Assembly (NCBI GenBank): GCA_026988735.1
Contig: JALSKR010000260.1
Coordinates: forward strand, 1 to 7,126
From: Sulfurimonas sp.
Lineage (GTDB): Bacteria; Campylobacterota; Campylobacteria; Campylobacterales; Sulfurimonadaceae
Length of the DNA stretch: 7,126 nucleotides
Direction: 5' to 3'
Shown here: positions 1 to 5,352 of the stretch, in pieces
Layout of the letters: every line of letters begins with the position of its first letter
How positions within the stretch are numbered: position 1 is the stretch's first letter
Position numbers and translations under genes: made by a program
Notes under the pieces: model-generated
What the model saw: the letters and a program-made list of their open reading frames with translations, nothing else
Databases searched by the model: none
Told to the model about the DNA's origin: nothing

Positions 1-69
1 TTGTCGTGCTTGTTTCCTTCCTTGTTCTGATATCTCTTCTTTGAAAATTTCTAATAATTTATTGCTCAT
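1..69 (-). CDS. Start of an unidentified protein, truncated by the window edge
   Basis: Only the first 23 codons lie in the window. They read MSNKLLEIFKEEISEQG followed by RKQARQ, and the frame is open to the edge. The ATG at 67-69 is preceded on the minus strand by AAAAAGGGG about seven bases upstream, a good ribosome site, which makes this a credible gene start rather than a chance frame. The visible peptide is charged, probably helical, and has no signal peptide. I do not recognise the family. It follows the outer-membrane protein gene on the same strand after 76 nt, so it could be co-transcribed with it or have its own promoter. Confidence 0.55.
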   Translation of the reverse strand, partial: MSNKLLEIFKEEISEQGRKQARQ

Positions 70-138
70 TGTATGCCCCTTTTTAGAGCATTAAGCAAAT
101 ACTGTTCTTAGTATTGGAAGCGGCTAAGCTTAAAGGGC

Positions 139-156
139 TCCTCTGTTAATAGAGGA
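139..156 (-). terminator. Weak hairpin across the stop codon of the beta-barrel gene
   Basis: TCCTCT (139-144) and AGAGGA (151-156) form a perfect 6-bp inverted repeat with a 6-nt loop that contains the TAA stop codon at 146-148. On the minus strand the hairpin is followed by GCCCTTTAAG, which lacks a proper U-run, so an intrinsic terminator is only a weak possibility. The rest of 70-138 holds no gene. It contains only another weak repeat, AATAC/GTATT (98-102 and 111-115), and the ribosome site of the next gene. Confidence 0.25.
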
Positions 157-634
157 AATTTATATACCCTTTTACGCCAGATCTGTCATAGTCTACTCCA
201 ACAAGCTCTGTTGTCATAGAATATTGTACATATTTAACACCAAAACCTACATGCTCCCATGGTGTATACTCTATACCACCACCAAAACCAAAACCTGCTG
301 TTGAAATATTATCTATTGATTCTAGTAAAGCTGAACCAAGTACAAATACTCCAAGATCTTTATATTGATACCCAAGATTAATATTTCCACCATATCCTAC
401 TGCATCGATTGTTTGGGAGTTTTTCTCTAATGAACCGTACTCAAAAAGTAAATCAGCACCTAAAAAAACATTGTTATCAAATACTTTTTTACCGCCAAGA
501 TTAAGACTGTAAACCAAACCTGTACCAAATATATCTGCATCAACAGATGTAGCACCTAAACTAACGTATTTTGAACCTTGAGAAGCGGAAGCACTGATTG
601 CTAACGCTGTGACTATTGAAAGAATTTTTTTCAT
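146..634 (-). CDS. Small outer-membrane beta-barrel protein, probably eight strands
   Basis: The 162-residue protein has a classic signal peptide: MKK, then a hydrophobic stretch to about residue 14, then an ASAS region, with cleavage likely near residue 18. The mature part is rich in Gly, Tyr and Phe and divides into eight alternating amphipathic segments, at about 22-31, 38-52, 54-69, 77-91, 94-107, 111-126, 129-144 and 151-162. The C-terminus ends G-Y-I-N-F-L-Y, with hydrophobic residues at -1, -3 and -5 and a terminal aromatic, which is the BamA-recognised beta-signal. This fits a small OmpA/OmpW/opacity-like barrel. The protein ends with the barrel and has no peptidoglycan-binding OmpA domain. 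Only two Cys-free loops are longer than a few residues, so a simple structural or adhesion role is as likely as a pore; function is unknown. The start is supported by AAGGGA seven bases upstream. A 101-nt gap and a candidate promoter separate it from the operon upstream. Confidence 0.85.
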   Translation of the reverse strand: MKKILSIVTALAISASASQGSKYVSLGATSVDADIFGTGLVYSLNLGGKKVFDNNVFLGADLLFEYGSLEKNSQTIDAVGYGGNINLGYQYKDLGVFVLGSALLESIDNISTAGFGFGGGIEYTPWEHVGFGVKYVQYSMTTELVGVDYDRSGVKGYINFLY

Positions 635-675
635 GGATTTTCCCTTGTTTTTTTATTTCCCTTTTGGGTAGTAAA

Positions 676-681
676 AGTATA
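676..681 (-). promoter_or_regulatory. Candidate -10 box for the beta-barrel gene
   Basis: On the minus strand TATACT lies at 681-676, about 40 nt upstream of the ATG at 634, inside the 101-nt gap after the ThiF-like gene. No good -35 hexamer stands 16-18 nt upstream, which is common in campylobacterotan sigma-70 promoters. The predicted leader is about 35 nt and ends in the AAGGGA ribosome site. The short CCC-TTTT-GGG element at 659-668 lies inside this leader and is too small to call a terminator. Confidence 0.35.
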
Positions 682-735
682 GGGCAGTAGTGCGAATACA
701 TAAGTTCGTTCAGTAGAAAGTAAACAAGTTAATTT

Positions 736-1410
736 TCAACCCTCTGTTGGCAATCCAAACTTCTGAGTAACAAGTTCTCCCTCTTCATTAAAAAAGAGAT
801 AATAGAGCAGGTCTTTCTTTACATGTAAGCCTGCCAAGAATCTCAAAGCAAGGTTTGCCTGTAGAGATGCTATGTGCATAACAATCGGTGCTGCAATACC
901 TGCGGGTGTTTTTTGCACAATTTTAAAAGCATCATTGAAAGAGGATTTGTCAAAAAAACAAACCTGTCCGTGAAAAGCTTCAACACTTCCATATATCCAG
1001 GGTGTGTTTACTTTTTTTGCGTAGGTATTAATTTCTCCACGGGTTGGAAGATTGTCTGTTGCATCTATTATGAGATCAACTGTAATGTTTTTTTTGCTCC
1101 ACTCTTCAAAATTACACTCATGGGCAATTGCTTTTGTGAATGGACATCGCTGTTCTATGATTTCAGCGTTTATTTTTGCTTTGTTCTTTCCTTCATCCCC
1201 TAGTTTAAAAGCAATTTGTCTGTGAATATTATGCAGACTTACATCATCAAAATCGATAATGTGAATTTCTCCGATTCCTGTAGAGCCTAGTGCAAAGCTC
1301 AAAGAAGAACCAAGTCCTCCTGCTCCGATTATTGCTATTTTTTTTGTCTGAAGATTTTTTTGCGTCTCTTCTCCCCAAAGTTGCACCTGTCTGTGAAAAT
1401 ACTCCATCAT
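736..1410 (-). CDS. ThiF/MoeB/HesA-family E1-like adenylyltransferase
   Basis: E1-like enzymes adenylate the C-terminal glycine of a ubiquitin-fold sulfur carrier, priming it to become a thiocarboxylate for molybdopterin, thiamine, cysteine or homocysteine synthesis. The 224-residue protein shows the family hallmarks in order: RQ..LWG near residue 7, nucleotide loop GAGGLG at 29-34, IIDFDDV with Asp53, NIHRQ at 61-65 (Arg64), Lys77, DATDN at 116-120, and a GQVCFF strand near 148. It is a little shorter than E. coli MoeB (about 249 aa). Its only cysteines are 89, 99 and 151, so the two CxxC zinc pairs of MoeB and ThiF and a late catalytic cysteine are all absent. Its ATG overlaps the upstream stop as TAATG, with AAGGA just upstream, so it is translationally coupled to the nitrilase-like gene. 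It is the last gene of the metY-metX string. A MoeB role or an HcyF-like role in methionine synthesis are both possible; the sequence alone does not decide. Confidence 0.88.
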   Translation of the reverse strand: MMEYFHRQVQLWGEETQKNLQTKKIAIIGAGGLGSSLSFALGSTGIGEIHIIDFDDVSLHNIHRQIAFKLGDEGKNKAKINAEIIEQRCPFTKAIAHECNFEEWSKKNITVDLIIDATDNLPTRGEINTYAKKVNTPWIYGSVEAFHGQVCFFDKSSFNDAFKIVQKTPAGIAAPIVMHIASLQANLALRFLAGLHVKKDLLYYLFFNEEGELVTQKFGLPTEG

Positions 1411-2225
1411 TATAAATCCTTTTTTGTAAGTTTTGATGCTCTCTTGCTTATCGCCTCTTTAAATCCCCATGTGCGACGAGAGCGTACTACATCTGTATGA
1501 CTCATATCAACTATCATTAACTCTTCAGTGTTTCCCAAATGGTTTAAAATTTCTGCATTCGGGGATGCCAATATGGAATCACCGTAAAATTTCCATACAA
1601 ATTCTTTGTCTTGATACTCGCCGATTCTGTTGGCTCTGAGTATATACATATTGTGTGTAAATGCTCTTGTAAGTATTAATGCTTTCCATCTCTCATAAGA
1701 CTCAAAAGTTGAAACACTCGGTACGAGCAAACAGTCTATATTTTTATTTCTAAGTTTAGCAAAAAAATCATCAAAATGAAGTTCAAATCCATTCATTACG
1801 GCAAATTTGAAGCCGTCAATTTTAAAAACCATAGGGGAGAGCAGTGGTGCCAGCTCATTAGCAAAGAATTTTTCTTCATTCCAGTGGGAATAGTTAATAA
1901 GAATTTGTTGATTATAGTAAGAAGTAGATGTTGGCGCAAACTTTGCTATACATTTATATATTTTATCTTTTTTTACAATAATTAAGGGAGCAATTATTGT
2001 CATACTGTATGTCAAAGAGAGCTCTTTTAAAATTTTGATTTGGTGCAGTGCCTGCTCTTTTATCATAGATACAGACATCTGTTCGAGTTCTTTAAAAAAA
2101 GGATTCAGGACATATTCACCAAGGAGTAAAACTTTTACCCCTTTTTTACTGGCTATTCTTATATAGTTATAAAGTTTTGTAGAGCTCATGCCTTGCGCAT
2201 TGAGCTGTAAAACTGCAGCTCTCAT
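1410..2225 (-). CDS. Nitrilase-superfamily (carbon-nitrogen hydrolase) protein lacking catalytic Lys and Cys
   Basis: The 271-residue protein has the overall form of a nitrilase-superfamily amidase: a strand MRAAVLQLN at the start, GEYVLNPFF with the expected first catalytic glutamate at Glu37, a second Glu-rich W-N-E-E-K-F-F segment at 115-121, and a DCLLVPS strand at 164-170 followed by a helix with aromatic and arginine residues. Active members use a Glu-Lys-Cys triad. Here the lysine position, normally in a Y-x-K-x-H-L motif, reads YNQQIL (104-109). The cysteine position, normally I-C-[WY]-[DE], reads N-G-F-E (145-148), with Gly146 encoded by GGA. Hydrolase activity is therefore doubtful, and a scaffold, binding or regulatory role is possible. 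Its ATG overlaps the xseB stop as TAATG with no recognisable Shine-Dalgarno, so it probably depends on translational coupling. It overlaps the ThiF-like gene in the same way. Codon use resembles its neighbours, so I see no sign of decay by frameshift. Confidence 0.75.
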   Translation of the reverse strand: MRAAVLQLNAQGMSSTKLYNYIRIASKKGVKVLLLGEYVLNPFFKELEQMSVSMIKEQALHQIKILKELSLTYSMTIIAPLIIVKKDKIYKCIAKFAPTSTSYYNQQILINYSHWNEEKFFANELAPLLSPMVFKIDGFKFAVMNGFELHFDDFFAKLRNKNIDCLLVPSVSTFESYERWKALILTRAFTHNMYILRANRIGEYQDKEFVWKFYGDSILASPNAEILNHLGNTEELMIVDMSHTDVVRSRRTWGFKEAISKRASKLTKKDL

Positions 2226-2410
2226 TAGGTGGTTTTTAAATTTTGAATTTTTATTTGAGCCTCTTCGAGCATTTTTTGTGCTTCGGCCAACTCTTTCATT
2301 CCTTTTTGGTAAGCCTTGACACTCTCTTCAAGTGTGATTTCAGGATTCATGAGTGTCTCTAAAATTTCTTTTGCATTTTGAAGTTTTGTTTCAAATTTTT
2401 CTTTAGCCAT
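2225..2410 (-). CDS. xseB: Exodeoxyribonuclease VII small subunit
   Basis: XseB combines in several copies with XseA to form exonuclease VII, a cytoplasmic enzyme that degrades single-stranded DNA into oligonucleotides and acts in repair. The 61-residue protein is a helical hairpin with the family pattern: FETKLQNAKEILETL (6-20), a short turn with NPEITLEESVKAYQKGM (22-38), then a second charged helix ELAEAQKMLEEAQ (40-52). It is shorter than E. coli XseB (about 80 aa) but covers the conserved core. Its start lies inside the end of metX with an 8-nt overlap and uses an AAAGGA ribosome site within the metX coding sequence, so the two genes are coupled. The large subunit xseA is not in the window. 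The placement among methionine genes probably reflects operon packing rather than shared function. Confidence 0.9.
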   Translation of the reverse strand: MAKEKFETKLQNAKEILETLMNPEITLEESVKAYQKGMKELAEAQKMLEEAQIKIQNLKTT

Positions 2411-3509
2411 CGAGTGCGTCCTTTACGTTGTTTTCAAATTTATTAAGCTCTACCAAGAATGCGTCATGACCATAGTTGCTGTCAATATCTATATAATCAT
2501 GATTTCTATTTCCGATTTTTTTGAGTATCTGTGCCATTTCTCGCATTTCACTGTTTTTAAACAGCAGATCATTTTTGAAACTTATCAGATACAGAGCAGA
2601 GGTTATTCTTTTAAGTGCTTCATCGAGTGAGTCAAATCCACGGGACAAGTCATATATGTTAATGGCTTTTGTAATATAAAGGTAAGATAATGGGTCAAAC
2701 CATTTTGTAAAATTATAACCGTTATATTCCAAATAGGATTCAACCTGAAACTTTCCAAAAAGCTCATACAGACCATCTGTGAGTTTATATTCTCTGCCAA
2801 ATTTTTCGCGCATTGATTCAGGGGATAAAAAACTGATATGTCCAGCCATACGACCGACTGCCATACCGGATAATCCCTGCTCTTTGAGAAGATCAGGATC
2901 ATAATAGCCTTGTTTGAAATCCGGATCATTGAGAATGGACTCCTGCGCAACTTTGTTAAAAGCTATTGCCCACGGTTGCGTTGCATGTGTTGTAGCCATT
3001 GCAATAATTTTATTTGCAAAGTTTGGATAGTGTATGGCAAACTGCAGTGCCTGCATACCGCCCATTGAACCGCCTACTATAGCATGTACTCTGTGAATAT
3101 CGAGCCTGTCAAACAAAATACGCTGTGCTTTTACCATGTCTTTTATGCTGACAACAGGAAATTTGTAACGGTAGGGTTCATGGTATGGATGTTGTGGACT
3201 CATAGGACCTGTAGAGCCAAAACAGCTGCCTATAACATTGGAACAGATTACAAAATATTTATCGGTGTCAATCGCTTTTTTAGGACCGATGAAACCATCC
3301 CACCAGCCAGGTTTTGCCTCTCCCTCATAGAGTCCGGCGGCATGATGAGAACCTGTAAGTGCATGACAGACTACAACGACATTACTCTTGTCTTCATTGA
3401 GTGTTCCGTATGTTTCATAGGTAATATCATACGGTTCCAAGATACGACCGCTCTCAAGATAGAGCGGATTTGTAAAATGTTCTGTATGTGTTTGCAGGTT
3501 TAAAGACAA
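2403..3509 (-). CDS. metX: Homoserine O-acetyltransferase (MetX), TTG start
   Basis: MetX transfers acetyl from acetyl-CoA to the hydroxyl of L-homoserine, giving O-acetylhomoserine, the substrate of the MetY encoded just upstream. The 368-residue protein is an alpha/beta hydrolase with the family signatures: HALTGSHHAAG at 49-59, the long NVIGSCFGSTGP segment at 91-102, the nucleophile elbow GGSMGG (146-151) with Ser148, Asp314 in the FKNDLLF strand, and the C-terminal YGHDAF with His348. Length is typical. The start is TTG: no ATG or GTG lies between it and the upstream in-frame stop near 3543, GGAGAG sits 8 nt before it, and the first residues (TEHFTNPLYLESG) align with the usual MetX start. 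It lies 51 nt after metY and overlaps xseB. Some MetX-like enzymes use succinyl-CoA or serine; co-localisation with metY favours acetyl and homoserine, but the acyl donor is inferred. Confidence 0.95.
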   Translation of the reverse strand: MSLNLQTHTEHFTNPLYLESGRILEPYDITYETYGTLNEDKSNVVVVCHALTGSHHAAGLYEGEAKPGWWDGFIGPKKAIDTDKYFVICSNVIGSCFGSTGPMSPQHPYHEPYRYKFPVVSIKDMVKAQRILFDRLDIHRVHAIVGGSMGGMQALQFAIHYPNFANKIIAMATTHATQPWAIAFNKVAQESILNDPDFKQGYYDPDLLKEQGLSGMAVGRMAGHISFLSPESMREKFGREYKLTDGLYELFGKFQVESYLEYNGYNFTKWFDPLSYLYITKAINIYDLSRGFDSLDEALKRITSALYLISFKNDLLFKNSEMREMAQILKKIGNRNHDYIDIDSNYGHDAFLVELNKFENNVKDALDG

Positions 3510-3517
3510 GGTGATTG

Positions 3518-3523
3518 CTCTCC
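3518..3523 (-). promoter_or_regulatory. Ribosome binding site that fixes the metX TTG start
   Basis: GGAGAG on the minus strand lies at 3523-3518, with an 8-nt spacer to the TTG at 3509-3507. It is the only clear Shine-Dalgarno in the metY-metX gap, and the frame contains no ATG or GTG there, so it supports translation beginning at TTG. Confidence 0.65.
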
Positions 3524-3539
3524 GAAAATTAGTAACAGT

Positions 3540-3548
3540 ATTTTAGCA
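3540..3548 (-). promoter_or_regulatory. Possible internal extended -10 promoter ahead of metX
   Basis: In the 51-nt metY-metX gap the minus strand carries TGCTAAAAT (3548-3540), an extended -10 pattern (TG, one base, then TAAAAT). It lies about 31 nt from the metX start, leaving a leader of roughly 25 nt. There is no convincing -35 and the region is AT-rich, so this may be chance. If real, it would give metX and the genes after it a second promoter. Confidence 0.25.
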
Positions 3549-3560
3549 AAAGAGTCTTAA

Positions 3561-4826
3561 TTATGCTTCAAGTGCCTCTCTCAAGTCTTGTGTTAAATCT
3601 TTTGGACTCTCGAGTCCACAGGAAATTCTAATCAGACCTTCAGGAACGCCACAGGCTACCAACTCTTCATGAGAGAGTTGTTGATGTGTTGTAGAAGCAG
3701 GGTGGGTAATAATGGATTTTGAATCGCCAATATTGACAACAAGCGAATAGAGTTTTGTAGCATTGACAATTTTTGTTGCTGTATTAAAATCTTCAACTTC
3801 AAAACTTAGCAGTCCACTGCAAAAACCATCCTCAAAGTATTTTTGGGCATTGTTATAGTTCGGATTGCTTTTTAGACCAGGGTAGTTTACTTTTTTGACC
3901 TTTGGATGTGATTCTAAAAACTCTGCAAGCAAAAGTGCATTTTTTGAATGTTCTTTCATTCGTAAAGGGAGTGTCTCCATCCCTTGAATAAAAAGCCATG
4001 AATTAAAAGGAGAGACAACTGCACCCAAATCACGAAGAAGAGAGAGTCTGGCGCGAAGCGCATAGGGAGGAAGTCCGACATCTGTATAGACAAGACCGTG
4101 ATAAGAGGCATCCGGTTCGTTAAAATGAGTATATCTTGGATTATTTTTGAGTTTTTCTGTTAGATTTTTTCTCTCAACCATGATTCCGCCTATGGCAAGC
4201 CCCTGACCTGTAGTATATTTGCTGGCACTGTGTACGGTAATATCTGCACCAAATTCAAAAGGACGGCATAAAACAGGTGTTGCTACGGTATTGTCAACAA
4301 CCGTTAAAATATTATGCTTGTTTGCAATGGAGGTAATTACTTCTATATCTGCAACATCAATACTCGGATTTGTCAATGATTCAAAAAATATTATTTTTGT
4401 CTTTTCGTCTATCAGCGCTTCTACCTGTTGAGGTTTATGCACATCAAAAAATCTTGCTTCAATACCAAAACGCTTGAGTGAATGTGTACTGAGTGTCAGG
4501 CTCCCTCCATAGAGTTGATTTGCACAGATAATATTGTCTCCCGCTTCTGCAGCATTGATAATTGCAAAAAAGATTGCGCTCATTCCGCTTGCAGTAGCAA
4601 TAGCAGCTTCTCCGCCTTCAAGTGCTGCAAAACGTTTTTCAAATACATCAGTTGTAGGGTTGTTGAGACGTGTATAAATATTGCCAAGTTCTTTTAATGA
4701 AAAAAGATTTGCGGCATGTTCCACATCACGAAATTCATAGGCAGTTGTCTGGTAAATAGGAACAGCCATTGTCCCCTGCATATCTTTTTCATATCCGGCA
4801 TGGAGTGCTAGTGTTTGTAAATCCAT
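3561..4826 (-). CDS. metY: O-acetylhomoserine sulfhydrylase (MetY), PLP-dependent
   Basis: MetY replaces the acetate of O-acetylhomoserine with sulfide to give L-homocysteine, bypassing cystathionine; it acts in the cytoplasm as a PLP enzyme of the Cys/Met metabolism family. The 421-residue protein shows TLALHAGY at the start, the YTRLNNPT segment (Tyr51, Arg53) that contacts the neighbouring subunit's cofactor, ASGMSA at 79-84, QLYGG with Tyr106 stacking on PLP, VVDNT with Asp178, and HSASKYTTGQG with the Schiff-base Lys203. Near the C-terminus are VVNIGDSKSIITHPASTTH and the carboxylate-binding Arg400 in LIRISCGLE. The EPDASYHG insertion near 237-244 and the length above 420 favour sulfhydrylases over the roughly 390-residue cystathionine gamma-synthases and lyases. 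AAAGGA precedes the ATG. The gene starts 3 nt after the unknown 149-aa gene and lies upstream of metX, so the two steps of the pathway are co-expressed. Confidence 0.95.
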   Translation of the reverse strand: MDLQTLALHAGYEKDMQGTMAVPIYQTTAYEFRDVEHAANLFSLKELGNIYTRLNNPTTDVFEKRFAALEGGEAAIATASGMSAIFFAIINAAEAGDNIICANQLYGGSLTLSTHSLKRFGIEARFFDVHKPQQVEALIDEKTKIIFFESLTNPSIDVADIEVITSIANKHNILTVVDNTVATPVLCRPFEFGADITVHSASKYTTGQGLAIGGIMVERKNLTEKLKNNPRYTHFNEPDASYHGLVYTDVGLPPYALRARLSLLRDLGAVVSPFNSWLFIQGMETLPLRMKEHSKNALLLAEFLESHPKVKKVNYPGLKSNPNYNNAQKYFEDGFCSGLLSFEVEDFNTATKIVNATKLYSLVVNIGDSKSIITHPASTTHQQLSHEELVACGVPEGLIRISCGLESPKDLTQDLREALEA

Positions 4827-4829
4827 AGT

Positions 4830-5279
4830 TCATCCTTTGTTATTAAGTGTTTCATCTTTAATTTTTTGTAAAAATTCTAAAATATTTTCCTGGTAGGCCA
4901 AAGTATCCGTATCATAGGTATATTGGAGCAGCCTGCGAAGTGAGTCAATATCTATTTTATGTGCATATCTGGGAATTATTTTCAACTCTTTTTGTATATT
5001 TAAAGCAAGTGTATCAATATTCAGACCATTGTTGTCCTGTACTTTTTTGACCAGTTCTTTTGTTGAAAGCATAAGAAGATTTGCTCTGTCGGTATCTTCT
5101 TTGTAAAGGTCTAGACCAATATTTTTTATAAGAATATAACTTTCTACTGTTGCTTCTCTGTTGGCTGCGATTAACAGGGCAAAAATTTTTGCACGAAACT
5201 CCAATGAACCATGATGATGGACAAAGAGTTCACGAAACGCACTGAAAAAATGATGTTTTAATCTAAAACTGAGCCTCAT
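4830..5279 (-). CDS. Helical protein of unknown function, first gene of the methionine operon
   Basis: I do not recognise this family. The 149-residue protein starts [19 protein letters not shown] and has a histidine cluster HHH at 21-23. The rest looks entirely helical: [13 protein letters not shown] (28-40), a charged middle (42-100) and a C-terminal [15 protein letters not shown] to [10 protein letters not shown] part. The pattern of paired helices vaguely recalls TerB-like domains, but the TerB acidic metal motif is not obvious, so I do not assign it. No signal peptide or convincing membrane segment is seen. The frame stays open to 5444, but starting there would overlap yebC on the other strand and cross both promoters. 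The ATG at 5279 has AAGGA six bases upstream and follows a strong promoter, so it is the better start. Only 3 nt separate its TGA from metY. Confidence 0.8.
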   Translation of the reverse strand: MRLSFRLKHHFFSAFRELFVHHHGSLEFRAKIFALLIAANREATVESYILIKNIGLDLYKEDTDRANLLMLSTKELVKKVQDNNGLNIDTLALNIQKELKIIPRYAHKIDIDSLRRLLQYTYDTDTLAYQENILEFLQKIKDETLNNKG

Positions 5280-5297
5280 TAGTGTTCCTTGTATCGT

Positions 5298-5321
5298 ATT
5301 ATACATTGAAAATGGTATAAT
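5298..5321. repeat. Seven-base inverted repeat joining the two divergent -10 boxes
   Basis: ATTATAC (5298-5304) and GTATAAT (5315-5321) are exact reverse complements separated by 10 nt, with arm centres 17 nt apart. Each arm contains the -10 hexamer of one divergent promoter, so part of the symmetry follows from the two TATAAT boxes alone. The match extends one base beyond each hexamer. It could be an operator covering both promoters or simply the result of back-to-back promoters. Confidence 0.45.
5313..5321 (+). promoter_or_regulatory. Extended -10 promoter of yebC
   Basis: TGG followed by TATAAT at 5316-5321 is a perfect extended -10. No -35 hexamer is found at 16-18 nt; the nearest candidate, TTGTAT at 5289-5294, is 21 nt away. 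Transcription should begin near 5328, giving a leader of about 25 nt that ends in the AAGGA site at 5340-5344. The -10 overlaps the -35 of the leftward promoter by one base. Confidence 0.6.
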
Positions 5322-5352
5322 TTCAAAAATAATCGGAATAAGGAAATTTTTT

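Larger units (their letters stand above)
5298..5326 (-). promoter_or_regulatory. Strong sigma-70 promoter of the metY-metX operon
   Basis: On the minus strand TTGAAA (5326-5321) and a perfect TATAAT (5303-5298) are separated by 17 nt, one mismatch from the full consensus. The predicted transcript starts near 5291, only about 12 nt before the ATG at 5279 and right at the AAGGA ribosome site (5290-5286). Such a short leader leaves no room for a SAM riboswitch, a T-box or an attenuator. Any methionine control would have to act on initiation here. Confidence 0.7.

Noticed and set aside
659..668. CCC-TTTT-GGG repeat as a terminator for the ThiF-like gene
   Set aside because: The arms are only 3 bp, it lies downstream of a candidate -10 of the next gene, and no U-run follows.
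874..1203. Plus-strand open frame of 109 codons
   Set aside because: It lies wholly antisense to the well-conserved ThiF-like gene, is cysteine- and phenylalanine-rich as reverse-complement shadows often are, and has no promoter or ribosome site.
2225..2410. The 61-aa protein as a small sulfur carrier for the E1
   Set aside because: It is a purely helical hairpin matching XseB and ends K-T-T, not Gly-Gly or Gly-Gly-Ala.
3084..3503. Plus-strand open frame of 139 codons opposite metX
   Set aside because: The metX frame holds the full set of catalytic motifs over this region. The antisense product resembles no family.
5205..5219. HHH cluster of the 149-aa protein as a JAMM protease motif (HcyD-like)
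   Set aside because: A JAMM site needs H-x-H, then ten residues and an Asp, plus an upstream Glu. Position 34 is Ala, and no such Glu arrangement is present.
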